From Io17-Chloro-G2 sp034420695 (GTDB taxonomy: Bacteria > Chloroflexota > Dehalococcoidia > Lucifugimonadales > UBA3495), in the NCBI GenBank assembly GCA_034420695.1, contig DAOULB010000032.1, positions 80,828-144,827 of the forward strand: a stretch of 64,000 nucleotides of DNA. The letters run 5' to 3'. The position numbers and the translations under genes are program-made. Each line of letters opens with the position of its first letter. Positions within the stretch are counted from its first letter, which is position 1. The notes under the pieces are model-generated. The model had not been told where the DNA came from, did no database searches, and saw nothing but the letters and a program-made list of their open reading frames with translations. Below, one piece after another: positions 24,525 to 32,963 of the stretch.

Positions 24525-24693
24525 GATGTCTCCTTTCCCAATACCCCGGCACGCTAAGTCACGATATCAAACGAACTTAGGATCGGCATCCAGACAAAGA
24601 CCAAGACAGGAATCTGCTCACGGAAGTTAGTCTGTATTCGAACCCTTGCCGGGATGACGGGTTGGACGCCGCTCGAAGTCTTGGGGCAATTCT

Positions 24694-25074
24694 CTAGTCC
24701 CTTTGCAGCAGTTCGATGCGCACGTCGTCGGGGGTGCGGACGAAGGCGATGCGGACGCCGGGGCGGATGGTGGTGGGTTCCCTGGAGAACTCGGCGCCGC
24801 GGCGCTTGAGTTCGGCCACGGTCTCGTCGACGTTTTCCACCCGCAGCCCGAAATGGTCCAAGCCCAAGTGGGGGTCCCGCAGTGAGGCCGGAGTGGAGTC
24901 GTCGGCCTCGGCGACGAAGATGACCAGGCCGCCCAAGTCCAAGTCGATCCGGGGGTACCCGTCGGACTGGATGGACTCTTTGATTTCGGCATCGAACATG
25001 CGGTTGAAATACTGGGCGGTCTCCATTGGGTTCTTGCTGCGCAGGTGGATGTGGTCGTAGGTGTATTTCGGCAT
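24694..25074 (-). CDS. VOC family (glyoxalase/bleomycin-resistance-like) protein
   Basis: A 126-residue paired beta-alpha-beta-beta-beta protein. It opens YTYDHIHLRSKNPMETAQYFNRMFDAEI and ends with LGLDHFGLRVENVDETVAELKRRGAEF and RIAFVRTPDDVRIELLQRD. The metal ligands are probably the first His (IHLR), the middle His (LDHFG) and the final Glu (IELL). The ATG at 25074 has GGAGG seven bases upstream; the longer in-frame extension lacks a site. A related VOC protein is at 54583. The substrate is unknown. Confidence 0.88.
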   Translation of the reverse strand: MPKYTYDHIHLRSKNPMETAQYFNRMFDAEIKESIQSDGYPRIDLDLGGLVIFVAEADDSTPASLRDPHLGLDHFGLRVENVDETVAELKRRGAEFSREPTTIRPGVRIAFVRTPDDVRIELLQRD

Positions 25075-25224
25075 GGGGTTCCTCCTCTCTCCAGCTTCTG
25101 CTCCGGCCTCTCTGGGGTTGGCGGCGTGGAGATGAACAAGCGGGTCCAACTTATCGCTGGGGGGATAGCGTGTCAAGGAAGGGTTCCGGGCCGGGGAAGC
25201 TAGGAAAGTACAAGCGTGCGGGAA

Positions 25225-25260
25225 AGGGAGAGGGGGATTTTAGGGTAGTTTCTAACCGCT
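25225..25260. repeat. Short dispersed element shared with 10437-10472
   Basis: gggagagggggattttagggtagtttctaaccgct matches 10437-10472 (gggagaagggattttggggatagttcctaaccact) with a few substitutions and two one-base length differences. Both copies are intergenic. It is probably the remnant of a small repeated element. Confidence 0.55.
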
Positions 25261-25356
25261 CATTGGGATAATGGACGCCTGCCAGGTAGTCATAGCTTCC
25301 TCGATGGCTTGTGCTAGAATTCGGCCACGCTTCTGTGTGGCCCGGGGAGGACTTCA

Positions 25357-25719
25357 ATGAGCACTTTCACGGCTAGAGTGGAGATTAGCCCGTTGGACGA
25401 GCATGAGTACGTATTTACGGAAGCGATGGTAGATACAGGGGCTACCCACTCGGCCTTTCCGTCGGATTTTCTGGAGGGGATAGGGGTTCAATCGACAGGC
25501 ACCCGCCGGTTTAGACTGGCAGACGGGACGGAAATCGAACGTCCTATCGGAGAAGCGCGGATCCGTCACATGGGGGTAGCGGCGCCATGTGTGGTGGTTT
25601 TTGTTGCGGGGAATGCCGGCCACTTGTTGGGGGCGACGACGCTGGAAAACTTGGGGCTGATTGCAGACCCTATTAACGAGCGCTTAGTACCAAACGTTGT
25701 GAAGGAGCGGCCATTCTGA
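25357..25719 (+). CDS. Retropepsin-like (clan AA) aspartyl protease-fold protein, copy A
   Basis: A 120-residue protein with the single-domain retropepsin layout. VEISPLDEHEYVFTEAMVDTGATHSAFPSDFLEGIGV contains the Asp-Thr-Gly-Ala catalytic triplet. FRLADGTEIERPIGEARI forms the flap region, and HLLGATTLENLGLIADPI is the hydrophobic-hydrophobic-Gly motif that ends the fold. A paralogue sits at 35268. An extended -10 (tgctagaat, 25312-25320) and ggggagg lie upstream. Whether it acts as a protease or only a binding fold is unknown. Confidence 0.8.
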   Translation: MSTFTARVEISPLDEHEYVFTEAMVDTGATHSAFPSDFLEGIGVQSTGTRRFRLADGTEIERPIGEARIRHMGVAAPCVVVFVAGNAGHLLGATTLENLGLIADPINERLVPNVVKERPF

Positions 25720-25867
25720 CCACGCGAACCTCCGGGTTATCCACTGTTCTCGTCAGCACCGCCGGAGGAAATCGGCTCCAAGGCCGCTGTCTGTGCAGGT
25801 GCGGACCAGCTACAGGAGAACACCGGTAGCGAGTCTGGCGGTTCCGGGCCGTGAACGCAGTCTTCAA

Positions 25868-25896
25868 TTGACGGCCATTGGGCACCCGTTTACAAT
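25868..25896 (+). promoter_or_regulatory. Sigma70-type promoter of the cobalamin operon
   Basis: ttgacg (25868-25873), exactly 17 bases, tacaat (25891-25896). Transcription would begin about 25903, immediately at the 5' end of the cobalamin riboswitch. Confidence 0.8.
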
Positions 25897-25902
25897 TCGG
25901 TG

Positions 25903-26130
25903 CAAGGGGTTGGCGGCCTTGCCAGCGCCGGTAAAACAGAACCAGCCTGCAGGCGGCCCGGTGTTACGGGCCGAAATGGGGAAGCCGGTGCGAATCCGGC
26001 GCGGTCCCGCCACTGTAGCCGGTTGAAGCCTTCCACGTTTCTACGCAGCCCCGATGCCCGGCCGGTCAAGGCGGGCGTTGGAGCGGGAGGCCACCGGGAG
26101 CCAGGAGACCTGCCTCAGGCCGATATTGAC
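25903..26130 (+). promoter_or_regulatory. Cobalamin (adenosylcobalamin) riboswitch
   Basis: The 5' ggtgcaaggggttggcgg stem is followed by the conserved core gaagccggtgcgaatccgg and gcggtcccgccactgta, and by the B12-box agccaggagacctgcc at about 26099-26114. These are the hallmark elements of the cobalamin aptamer in the correct order. The element lies between a strong promoter and an intrinsic terminator ahead of the cobalamin genes, so coenzyme B12 is expected to switch the operon off. Confidence 0.95.
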
Positions 26131-26169
26131 GGACCTTCGCGGATAAAGGAGCCGGTCATGCATTACATG

Positions 26170-26198
26170 AGCCTGGCGGATTTGTCAGGCTTTTTTGT
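26170..26198 (+). terminator. Riboswitch expression-platform terminator
   Basis: Stem agcctg / caggct (26170-26175 with 26186-26191), loop gcggatttgt, followed by a run of five further T. It lies 40 bases after the B12 box and 60 bases before the first gene, as expected for transcriptional attenuation. Confidence 0.85.
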
Positions 26199-26258
26199 TC
26201 TATCCCAAGCGTCTCGGCCCCTAGGGAAGACTTGCATCCCCCGGCTCGGCACATTTAG

Positions 26259-26591
26259 ATGACTGCCACACTGCTTAACATCATAGTGTGCGTGGACCCC
26301 GCCAGGTGCCTGAACCTGAAATACGGAGGCCGCAGCAGCGTGGAGTTGCTACAGGACATTCAGGAAGCGGTCCAGGCGGAAGGTCTGGAGGGGCAGGTCA
26401 AAGCGACTTCCTGCCGGTGCATCTTCGGGTGCACCTACGGGCCCCGAATTGACGTGATCGACCGCACCAGCCGGCAGAAGACGCTTTACGGCTCAGTGAA
26501 GGGGCCGGTGACGATATCGGTGAGGGGCCGGGTGAACATGGAACTGATACCGGAGGAACCGGCGGACCTGTTCCGGGAGCACCTGAACTAA
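26259..26591 (+). CDS. Thioredoxin-like [2Fe-2S] ferredoxin domain protein
   Basis: A 110-residue protein, first gene after the riboswitch. The cysteine pattern is C11-x5-C17 (VCVDPARC) and C52-x-C54-x3-C58 (SCRCIFGCTYGP), followed by a strand and AxLFREHLN. This is the layout of thioredoxin-like 2Fe-2S ferredoxins found fused to or beside cobalamin enzymes (CbiW/CbiX type). Electron delivery for cobalt reduction before adenosylation is a plausible role but is inferred. No clear ribosome-binding site precedes the ATG. Confidence 0.75.
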   Translation: MTATLLNIIVCVDPARCLNLKYGGRSSVELLQDIQEAVQAEGLEGQVKATSCRCIFGCTYGPRIDVIDRTSRQKTLYGSVKGPVTISVRGRVNMELIPEEPADLFREHLN

Positions 26592-26661
26592 GAGGACTTC
26601 AATGCAAGGGGCTTTTACGGCAAGGGGCTTTTAAGCGATTTCAGCCCACCCTCATCCATAC

Positions 26662-26682
26662 CTTCTCCCATCAAGGGAGAAG
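26662..26682. repeat. Inverted repeat
   Basis: cttctccc - atcaa - gggagaag, perfect 8-bp arms, in the gap between the ferredoxin-like gene and the next gene. It resembles the dispersed ctctccc/gggagag palindromes common in intergenic DNA. It may act as a partial terminator inside the operon. Confidence 0.6.
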
Positions 26683-26784
26683 GGACTTCAGTGTTCCTTA
26701 GTCAGACCCTTCATATGGATGATTTCTGACTAAAGGGCATGAGGCAATAGAGCTCTGTCGAAAGAGCCTCCGGGGAGGTAGGTC

Positions 26785-27168
26785 ATGCTGCGGGAAATAT
26801 TGGAAGACTGCCGACAGGGATTCGCCGAGGTGGTGATGATGTTGTCGAACGAGGCGGCGTCGGCGGAGATTTACGCCATGTTTGACGACGTCAGGTTCAG
26901 CGACAACAACGACATCGTCACCTTCATGGGCGAGAATGGAACCCACCTGCACCTGTACATGGACCAGGTTAAAGAGGCCAAGCTAATCCACACCACTAAC
27001 CAGCAGGGCCTGCCCAGCTACTCGTTGTGGCTGATGAGCCAGACCGACGAGCCCCTGCTGCGGGTGTACCTGCGGAAGTCGGAGCAGGAGGAGACCAACC
27101 AGCCCCGGCACGACCACTTCATGGGACTGATAGACAAGTATGGCGACAGCATCCAACTTGCGGCCTAG
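26785..27168 (+). CDS. Conserved unknown in the cobalamin operon (weak HutX/ChuX resemblance)
   Basis: A 127-residue cytosolic protein with a ggggagg site. The segment GENGTHLHLYMDQVKEAKLI followed by GLPSYSLWLMSQTDEPLLRVYLRKSE recalls the H-x-H...-SxSxxF...-fKxyv strand order of HutX/ChuX heme-utilisation proteins, but the resemblance is weak. Its last 29 bases overlap the start of cobB, so it is tightly coupled to cobalamin synthesis. A tetrapyrrole-binding or trafficking role is speculative. Confidence 0.6.
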   Translation: MLREILEDCRQGFAEVVMMLSNEAASAEIYAMFDDVRFSDNNDIVTFMGENGTHLHLYMDQVKEAKLIHTTNQQGLPSYSLWLMSQTDEPLLRVYLRKSEQEETNQPRHDHFMGLIDKYGDSIQLAA

Positions 27169-28579
27169 TTCTTCACCGCCGGCGTTGGTGATTGCCGGGG
27201 TCAGGAGCGGCGTCGGCAAGACGACAATCGCCACGGGCATCATGGGCGCTTTGACCCGGCGAGGGTTGGCGGTACAGCCCTTCAAGGCAGGCCCGGACTA
27301 CATCGACCCCAGCTACCACGCCCTGGCCTGCGGCGTGCCGAGCCGGAACCTGGACACTTGGATGCTTCCCCATCCCACGGTGCTTGAGCTTTTCCGCCGG
27401 GCTTCCCGGCAGGGGCAGCTTTCGGTGGTGGAAGGAGTGATGGGGGTGTTCGACGGCCATTCGAACCTGTCCGAAGAGGGCTCGACCTCCCAGCTAGCGA
27501 AGCTGCTCCAAGCTCCAGTAATCCTGGTGGCCGACGCCTCCAAGGTGGCCCGCAGCGTGGCCGCCGAGGTCCTGGGATACCAGCAGTTTGACCCTGACCT
27601 GAACATCGCCGGGGTGGTGCTGAACGGCGTGGGCGGCCCACGGCACTTGGACTTCTGCAAGCCCCAGATAGAGGCGACCACGGGGCTGCCGGTGCTGGGC
27701 TATCTGCCAAGGCGGGAGGAACTGGTGCAGCCGGAGCGTCACTTGGGGCTGATTCCGACAGTGGAAGGCACCGTGGCCCGGGAGTGGTACGACTGCCTGA
27801 TACGGCAGGTGGAAGAGACCTTCAATTTGGACAGGATTGTGGCGATTGCTCAAGGGGCCGGCGGGGCCGAACCTGGAGACGAAGCTAGCCCTCATGAATT
27901 GTCTCGCCAAGATTCCTTCCCCCAAGAGCGCCAGCCCAAGCGGGCGGTGATAGCCTTGGCGCAGGACCAGGCGTTCAGCTTCTACTACCAGGACTCGCTG
28001 GACCTGCTGGAGGCTTGGGGAGCGGAACTTGTCCCATTCAGCCCCTTGGAGGACCGGCGGTTGCCCGAGGCCGCGGGCGGCGTCTATCTTGGGGGAGGCT
28101 TCCCGGAAATGTTCGGGGAGGAGCTAGCCGCCAACTCCTGCATGCTGGAGTCCATCCGGGAGGCGGCGCGGCGCGGGCTGCCGGTGTATGCGGAATGCGG
28201 CGGGCTGATGTACTTGGGGCAGAGCTTGACGGACTTGGAGGGCAACGAGCACGTCATGGCCGGGGTGATACCGGCGGTGTCCCGGATGTCGGAGAAGCGG
28301 CTGACCCTGGGCTACCGGGAGGTGGAGGCGGTGGCCGACGGCCCGCTGCTGCAAAAGGGGCAAAGGGTGCGAGGGCATGAATTTCACTGGTCAACCCTGG
28401 ACCCGCTGCCGTCGCCGGAGCAGTCCATATACCGGGTTGTGGACCAGGGCAACCGGGCAGAGGGTTTCCAGGTGGGGAGCGTTTGGGCTTCATACATCCA
28501 CGTCCACTTGGGAAGCCACCCCTCGCTGCCGCAGCGTTTCGTGGATACCTGCGCGGCCGCTTCCACGAAAAGCGCTTAG
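27140..28579 (+). CDS. cobB: Cobyrinate a,c-diamide synthase
   Basis: A 479-residue ATP- and glutamine-dependent amidase that amidates carboxylates a and c of cobyrinate (CbiA) or hydrogenobyrinate (CobB). The N-terminal dethiobiotin-synthetase-like domain has the P-loop GVRSGVGKTTIATG (residues 20-28), FKAGPDYIDPSYH and EGVMGVFDG. The C-terminal class I glutamine amidotransferase domain has VYAECGGLMYLG with the nucleophilic Cys, and ends GYREVEA...LRGHEFHWS-like (VRGHEFHWS). Full length. Its start lies inside the preceding gene. cobO follows after 84 bases. Confidence 0.95.
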   Translation: MATASNLRPSSSPPALVIAGVRSGVGKTTIATGIMGALTRRGLAVQPFKAGPDYIDPSYHALACGVPSRNLDTWMLPHPTVLELFRRASRQGQLSVVEGVMGVFDGHSNLSEEGSTSQLAKLLQAPVILVADASKVARSVAAEVLGYQQFDPDLNIAGVVLNGVGGPRHLDFCKPQIEATTGLPVLGYLPRREELVQPERHLGLIPTVEGTVAREWYDCLIRQVEETFNLDRIVAIAQGAGGAEPGDEASPHELSRQDSFPQERQPKRAVIALAQDQAFSFYYQDSLDLLEAWGAELVPFSPLEDRRLPEAAGGVYLGGGFPEMFGEELAANSCMLESIREAARRGLPVYAECGGLMYLGQSLTDLEGNEHVMAGVIPAVSRMSEKRLTLGYREVEAVADGPLLQKGQRVRGHEFHWSTLDPLPSPEQSIYRVVDQGNRAEGFQVGSVWASYIHVHLGSHPSLPQRFVDTCAAASTKSA

Positions 28580-28663
28580 TTCAAGGCACGGGACCGGGCC
28601 GGGCACAGGAACCGGGTCAATACACGGGATAACTATAGCGGCTAGCCCCTTCGGAGGAGTCGA

Positions 28664-29236
28664 ATGTCCACCGGACAAGCGGAACAAGAGGGACCACAAT
28701 CGGTGAAGGGCCCGCGCATCAACAAGGGCTTGGTCATCGTCAACACCGGCAACGGCAAGGGCAAGACCACCGCAGCTATGGGGCTGCTGTTCCGGGCGTG
28801 GGGCCGGGACCTGCGGGTGATCATGCTCCAGTTCATCAAGCACTCCACGGCCAACTTTGGTGAGCAACGGGCGGCGAAGAAAATAGGCGTGGAGATGCGG
28901 GCCATGGGCGACGGGTTCACTTGGCGGTCACGCAACCTTGAGGAATCCGCAGACTTGGCCCGGGCCCACTGGGAGGACTGCAAGGAGGTCATCGCGGCGG
29001 GCGAGCATGACGTGGTGGTGCTGGACGAGTTCACCTATCCCATGCACTACGGCTGGGTCCCGGTGGAGGAGGTCATCGAGGTATTGAAGGCCCGCCCGGA
29101 GATGCAGCACGTGGTCATCACCGGGCGCCACGCCCCAGAGGCCTTGGTGGAGTACGCTGACTTGGTGACTGAAATGAACGTGGTGAAGCACCCCTACCAG
29201 AGCGGGATCAAAGCCCAGCCTGGAGTCGAATTCTAG
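28664..29236 (+). CDS. cobO: Cob(I)yrinic acid a,c-diamide adenosyltransferase
   Basis: A 190-residue CobA/CobO/BtuR-type corrinoid adenosyltransferase that attaches the adenosyl ligand to reduced cobalt. The P-loop GNGKGKTT is at residues 29-36. Further landmarks are FRAWGRDLRVIMLQFIKHS, DVVVLDEFTYPMHYGWV (Walker B) and HVVITGRHAPEALVEYADLVTEM, with the family's C-terminal KHPYQSGIKAQPGVEF. GGAGG precedes the ATG. This fits directly after cobB in the pathway. Confidence 0.95.
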   Translation: MSTGQAEQEGPQSVKGPRINKGLVIVNTGNGKGKTTAAMGLLFRAWGRDLRVIMLQFIKHSTANFGEQRAAKKIGVEMRAMGDGFTWRSRNLEESADLARAHWEDCKEVIAAGEHDVVVLDEFTYPMHYGWVPVEEVIEVLKARPEMQHVVITGRHAPEALVEYADLVTEMNVVKHPYQSGIKAQPGVEF

Positions 29237-29316
29237 AGGCGTTCCGGGGCCATTTCCGGTATCTATTGTATCTATCCCGGCAGGCCGGGTCTGTCAGCAC
29301 AGAAAGGAGCCGCCGT

Positions 29317-30420
29317 TTGACCACTTCTCCACTTATCGAACGAGTTCTAGCCAATATTTCCCCGCTGGACGAGGAGTCCATGGCGGCGGCCAGGGCCAGG
29401 CAGGACACCTTGACCAAGCCATTGGGCAGCTTGGGCCGGTTGGAGGAACTGTCCATACGGCTGGCCGGAATCTACGGCGAGGCGGTGCCGGCAATCGGGA
29501 GCAAGAGCATAATCCTGGCAGCAGGCGACCACGGGGTGGTGGCGGAAGGGGTGAGCGCCTACCCGCAAGACGTGACCCCGGCGATGGTGATGAATTTCCT
29601 GGGCGGGGGAGCGGCCATCAACGTGCTGTCCCGGCACGTGGGCGCGGACATAGTGGTGGTGGACGCGGGGGTTGCGGCGGACCTTCCCGAACACCCGGCG
29701 CTGCGGGCGGCCAAGGTAGGCAGGGGCACGGCCAACATGGCGGCGGGGCCGGCCATGTCACGCCAGCAGGCAGTCCAGTGCGTCGAGACCGGAATAGAAG
29801 TTGCCGGAGAGCGGATGGACGGCGGGGCCGACCTGGTAGGGTGCGGCGACATGGGCATCGGCAACACGACGCCTTCCAGCGCCATCACCTGCGTCATCAC
29901 CGGAGCTGACCCGGCGACGGCCACCGGCCGGGGCGCGGGCGTGGACGACCAAGGGCTGGAACGCAAGGTGGAGGTCATCCGCCGGGCCATCCAAGTCAAC
30001 CGGCCGGACCGAAAGGACGGCTTGGATGTGCTGGCCAAGGTCGGGGGGTTCGAAATCGGCGTCCTGGCGGGGGTGATGCTGGGAGCAGCCTCGCGAAACA
30101 GGCCGGTGGTAGTGGACGGCTTGATTTCCGGCGCGGCGGCCCTGATCGCTTGGACCATTGCCCCGGAGGCACGGCACTATTTCATCGCTTCCCACCAGTC
30201 GGTGGAGCCGGGACATTCCGTCGGGCTGGAAGCCATGGGGCTGCAGCCGCTGTTGGACTTGGGAATGCGCTTGGGGGAAGGCACCGGGGCGGCGCTGGCC
30301 ATACATCTAGTGGAAGCGGCGGCCAAGTGCCTGGCCGAGATGGCAACCTTTGCCGAGGCAGGGGTGTCGGAGCGGATCGAAGACGAGACGGAGGACGCCA
30401 ACGGGGCGACGGGCCCTTGA
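29317..30420 (+). CDS. cobT: Nicotinate-nucleotide--dimethylbenzimidazole phosphoribosyltransferase
   Basis: A 367-residue enzyme making alpha-ribazole phosphate for the lower ligand. Signatures are RQDTLTKPLGSLGRLEELSIRLAGI, ILAAGDHGVVAEGVSAYPQDVT, MVMNFLGGGAAINVL, GCGDMGIGNTTPSSAI and the C-terminal LRLGEGTGAALAIHLVEAA with the Gly-rich phosphate loop. The TTG at 29317 was chosen because AAAGGAG lies eight bases upstream; an earlier in-frame TTG at 29266 has none. The stop codon overlaps the start of cobS (TTGA). Confidence 0.94.
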   Translation: MTTSPLIERVLANISPLDEESMAAARARQDTLTKPLGSLGRLEELSIRLAGIYGEAVPAIGSKSIILAAGDHGVVAEGVSAYPQDVTPAMVMNFLGGGAAINVLSRHVGADIVVVDAGVAADLPEHPALRAAKVGRGTANMAAGPAMSRQQAVQCVETGIEVAGERMDGGADLVGCGDMGIGNTTPSSAITCVITGADPATATGRGAGVDDQGLERKVEVIRRAIQVNRPDRKDGLDVLAKVGGFEIGVLAGVMLGAASRNRPVVVDGLISGAAALIAWTIAPEARHYFIASHQSVEPGHSVGLEAMGLQPLLDLGMRLGEGTGAALAIHLVEAAAKCLAEMATFAEAGVSERIEDETEDANGATGP

Positions 30421-31280
30421 GTTCTTTTCTGTCTTCCTTCCTGGCTTCCCTGGCCTTCCTGACGTGGTTCCCTGCTACGATACTCCGCCGCAAGACGCCG
30501 CGGCAAATCAGCAATTCCCGGGCTTGGTTCCCACTGGTCGGGCTGTTCATCGGCGTCTTGATCGTGCTGGTGGCCCTTGGGGCCTCGGCAGTGTTTCCCA
30601 CGTACTTCACGGCAGCATTGATGTTGCTGGCGCTGAGCGCGGTCACCCGGGGCCTGCACTTGGACGGCCTGATGGACGTTTGCGACGGCATCTTCGGGGG
30701 CGGGACGCCGGAGCGGCGGCTGGAAATCATGAAAGACCCCAGGGTGGGGGCCTTCGGCGCCATTGGTTTGGGCATCATCCTGTTCTTGAAGTTCGGCGCC
30801 CTGATGTCGGTGCTGGAACCCCGGATTCTCCTCGGGAGCGGCACGTTCAGCTATGTTTCTCTCAGCGAGATTCCTTCCTCCGGGCTGGAACTGGAGGACG
30901 TTATCATACTGCTGCTGTTTCCCCTGCTTTCACGCTGGGCTATGGTGGTATCACTGGCAGCCTTTCCCTACGCCCGGACCGAGGGGCTGGGGTCTCCCTT
31001 TCACCAAGGCGGCATTGGAATTCCCACCGCGGTGGCGGCTATCATGGCCTTGGCCGGGGCCCTGCTCCTGGGAGGCTTTGGCGGCTTGGGGCTGCTTGCC
31101 GGGGTTACGGTCTTGGCGTTGGCGCTGGGGTGGGCCATGAACCGCTCGCTTGGGGGGCTCACAGGCGACTGCTACGGAGCGACCAATGAGGTTTGCGAGG
31201 TTGCGGTCTTGGCGGCGGCGCTGGTACTGGCACGTTACGGCTGGTTGGAGACCCTAGGGCAGGCCTTGGAGAGGTTCTAG
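30417..31280 (+). CDS. cobS: Adenosylcobinamide-GDP ribazoletransferase (cobalamin synthase)
   Basis: A 287-residue integral membrane enzyme joining alpha-ribazole to adenosylcobinamide-GDP. The start TTG overlaps the cobT stop. Conserved segments are FLASLAFLTWFPAT, AWFPLVGLFIG, the catalytic stretch TRGLHLDGLMDVCDGIFGG followed by RRLEIMKDPRVGAFGAIGL, and LLSRWAMV. Six or seven hydrophobic spans follow the usual topology, and GGLTGDCYGATNE closes the family pattern. Full length. The reaction needs adenosylcobinamide-GDP, but no CobU-type kinase is in the window. Confidence 0.94.
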   Translation: MSSFLSSFLASLAFLTWFPATILRRKTPRQISNSRAWFPLVGLFIGVLIVLVALGASAVFPTYFTAALMLLALSAVTRGLHLDGLMDVCDGIFGGGTPERRLEIMKDPRVGAFGAIGLGIILFLKFGALMSVLEPRILLGSGTFSYVSLSEIPSSGLELEDVIILLLFPLLSRWAMVVSLAAFPYARTEGLGSPFHQGGIGIPTAVAAIMALAGALLLGGFGGLGLLAGVTVLALALGWAMNRSLGGLTGDCYGATNEVCEVAVLAAALVLARYGWLETLGQALERF

Positions 31281-31344
31281 TATTTGCCGACCGGGAGTTG
31301 GGCCGGCCGGCGGGAAACTGGGACATGCTATTCGGGGATTCTGA

Positions 31345-32304
31345 TTGACGATGTGGCCGGGGTATGAGGAACTGGCCGTCTTGGCGGTGGCGGTTGCCTT
31401 GGACTTGGCATTGGGCGAGCCCCCTGCTTGGGCACACCCCACGGTCTGGATGGGGAAGATGATCTCCTTCTTGGAAAGCCGGGCGCCCAGGAACGGAGCT
31501 GCCGCCCTGCTGGCCGGGGCGCTGATTGTCTTGGCCGTGGCGTCATTCTGGGGCGTCGCCGCTTGGTATGCAGCCTACGGCCTGAAGTCGTTGCACACTG
31601 CGGCCTACATTGTAGTTGGAGGGGCACTGCTCAAGACCAGCTTCTCGGTGAGGATGCTGCAGCGGGAGGCCTTGAAGGTCAAGAGCCTGCTGGAGCAGGA
31701 CGACCTGCCGGCGGTGCGACGCCAGATGCCCGCCTTGGTCAGCCGCGACCCCACACGGTTGACAAAGCCCCAAGCCGGAGCGGCTGCCATCGAGTCGGTC
31801 GCGGAGAACATGTCCGACGGGTTTATCGGGCCGTGGTTGGCCTTCGGCCTGTTCGGACTGCCTGGGGCCTTCGCCTACCGGGCGATAAACACCTTGGACA
31901 GCATGATGGGCTATCACGGGGCCTACGAATACTTGGGAAAGGCGGCGGCGCGGCTGGACGACGTGGTGAACGTTATTCCGTCGCGCATCACCGGTGTCCT
32001 CATCGTAGCTGCGGGAGCTCTATTACCCGGGCAGAGTCCTGGAGGGGCGTGGCGCGTCATGCGTCGGGACCGGGGCCGGACGGAAAGTCCCAACGCCGGC
32101 TGGCCCATGAGCGGCATGGCCGGGGCCTTGGGTGTGCAGTTGGAGAAGGTCTCGACCCAGGGAGGCTACCTGCTGGGAAGCCCGGCGCGGCTTCCCGAAC
32201 CAGCGGACATAGGCAAAGCGGTTCAGTCGATGTACCTTGTTGCAGGCCTGGGGCTGGTGGCGACGCTGGGGCTGGCGTGGGTGAGGGTGGAGTTGCTTTG
32301 GTAG
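31345..32304 (+). CDS. cobD: Adenosylcobinamide-phosphate synthase
   Basis: A 319-residue membrane protein of the CbiB/CobD family, which links aminopropanol (or its phosphate) to adenosylcobyrate. Markers are LDLALGEPPAWAHPTVWMGKMI, VSRDPTRLTKPQAGAAAIESVAENMSDGFIGPWLAFGLFGLPGAFAYRAINTLDSMMGYH and PNAGWPMSGMAGALGVQLEK. The TTG at 31345 has gggga at good distance; the ATG two codons later is the alternative. Four or more hydrophobic segments. It ends the contiguous cobalamin run before an inserted leftward gene. Confidence 0.93.
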   Translation: MTMWPGYEELAVLAVAVALDLALGEPPAWAHPTVWMGKMISFLESRAPRNGAAALLAGALIVLAVASFWGVAAWYAAYGLKSLHTAAYIVVGGALLKTSFSVRMLQREALKVKSLLEQDDLPAVRRQMPALVSRDPTRLTKPQAGAAAIESVAENMSDGFIGPWLAFGLFGLPGAFAYRAINTLDSMMGYHGAYEYLGKAAARLDDVVNVIPSRITGVLIVAAGALLPGQSPGGAWRVMRRDRGRTESPNAGWPMSGMAGALGVQLEKVSTQGGYLLGSPARLPEPADIGKAVQSMYLVAGLGLVATLGLAWVRVELLW

Positions 32305-32391
32305 TGGAGTTGGGCCTGGAAACCGGTCGAGCGGCTACGTGAGGGTTTGCACCCAGGGAGACTGGCCAGGGTGCTGAACGGGGTACCTGGA

Positions 32392-32793
32392 TTACGCTGA
32401 GGATTGTTGAATGCCGGCCAGCCGCTCAGCGTCCTGGATATAGGCGAGGGTATCCCGAATGTCCTGGATTACCCGGTCTTCAGGCTCGCAGTCACCGTCG
32501 TAGAAACAGGCACCGTGGAGGTCGGTCTGCCGCTGGCTGTAGCGGCGCGCCAGGCTTTCTGCCCTGTCATCGCTGCGGCCCAAGGCGCGGATGCCCCGTC
32601 GGGTCTGGCCGGAGGTCCTGGGTTCGTTTCCTGTACGGGCGAGAATCAGGGCATCGGCAGCCCGCTTGGTGGCGCCCCAAGCTTTCTCGGCGGCGTTGCG
32701 GATGTTTCCTTGGCCCAGCATCTGCAGAGCATCTTGGTGGAGTATTCGGGCATCGGCGAAAATAGCCTCGGCCCGGCTGGTCTCAAGCGTCAT
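32392..32793 (-). CDS. PaREP1/HEPN-like domain protein (copy B), inserted in the cobalamin cluster
   Basis: A 133-residue helical protein closely related to the copy at 5462: GNIRNAAEKAWGATKRAADALILARTGNEP and RRYSQRQTDLHGACFY align with the same segments there. It is transcribed against the cobalamin genes and separates cobD from the cobC-like gene. No antitoxin or nucleotidyltransferase partner is adjacent. RNase or toxin activity is only a family-level possibility. The start is an ATG with GGGAAAG upstream. Confidence 0.72.
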   Translation of the reverse strand: MTLETSRAEAIFADARILHQDALQMLGQGNIRNAAEKAWGATKRAADALILARTGNEPRTSGQTRRGIRALGRSDDRAESLARRYSQRQTDLHGACFYDGDCEPEDRVIQDIRDTLAYIQDAERLAGIQQSSA

Positions 32794-32963
32794 TCGTTAC
32801 TTTCCCGGATAATGCGGCCGGCGGGCAAACTGCCTCTTTGCTCCCCGGGCCAGTCTGGAAAATCGTGCATCCTCAGAATCCTTGGGGTAGGATTGTAGCA
32901 GACCGGAAGGAAGACCGGCACCGGGCGAGAACCCCATGGGCAGTCAGATAAGACAAGGCAAGA

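Noticed and set aside
25975..26020. tRNA-like segment (gtgcgaatcc)
   Set aside because: It is the conserved core of the cobalamin riboswitch; no cloverleaf can be drawn.
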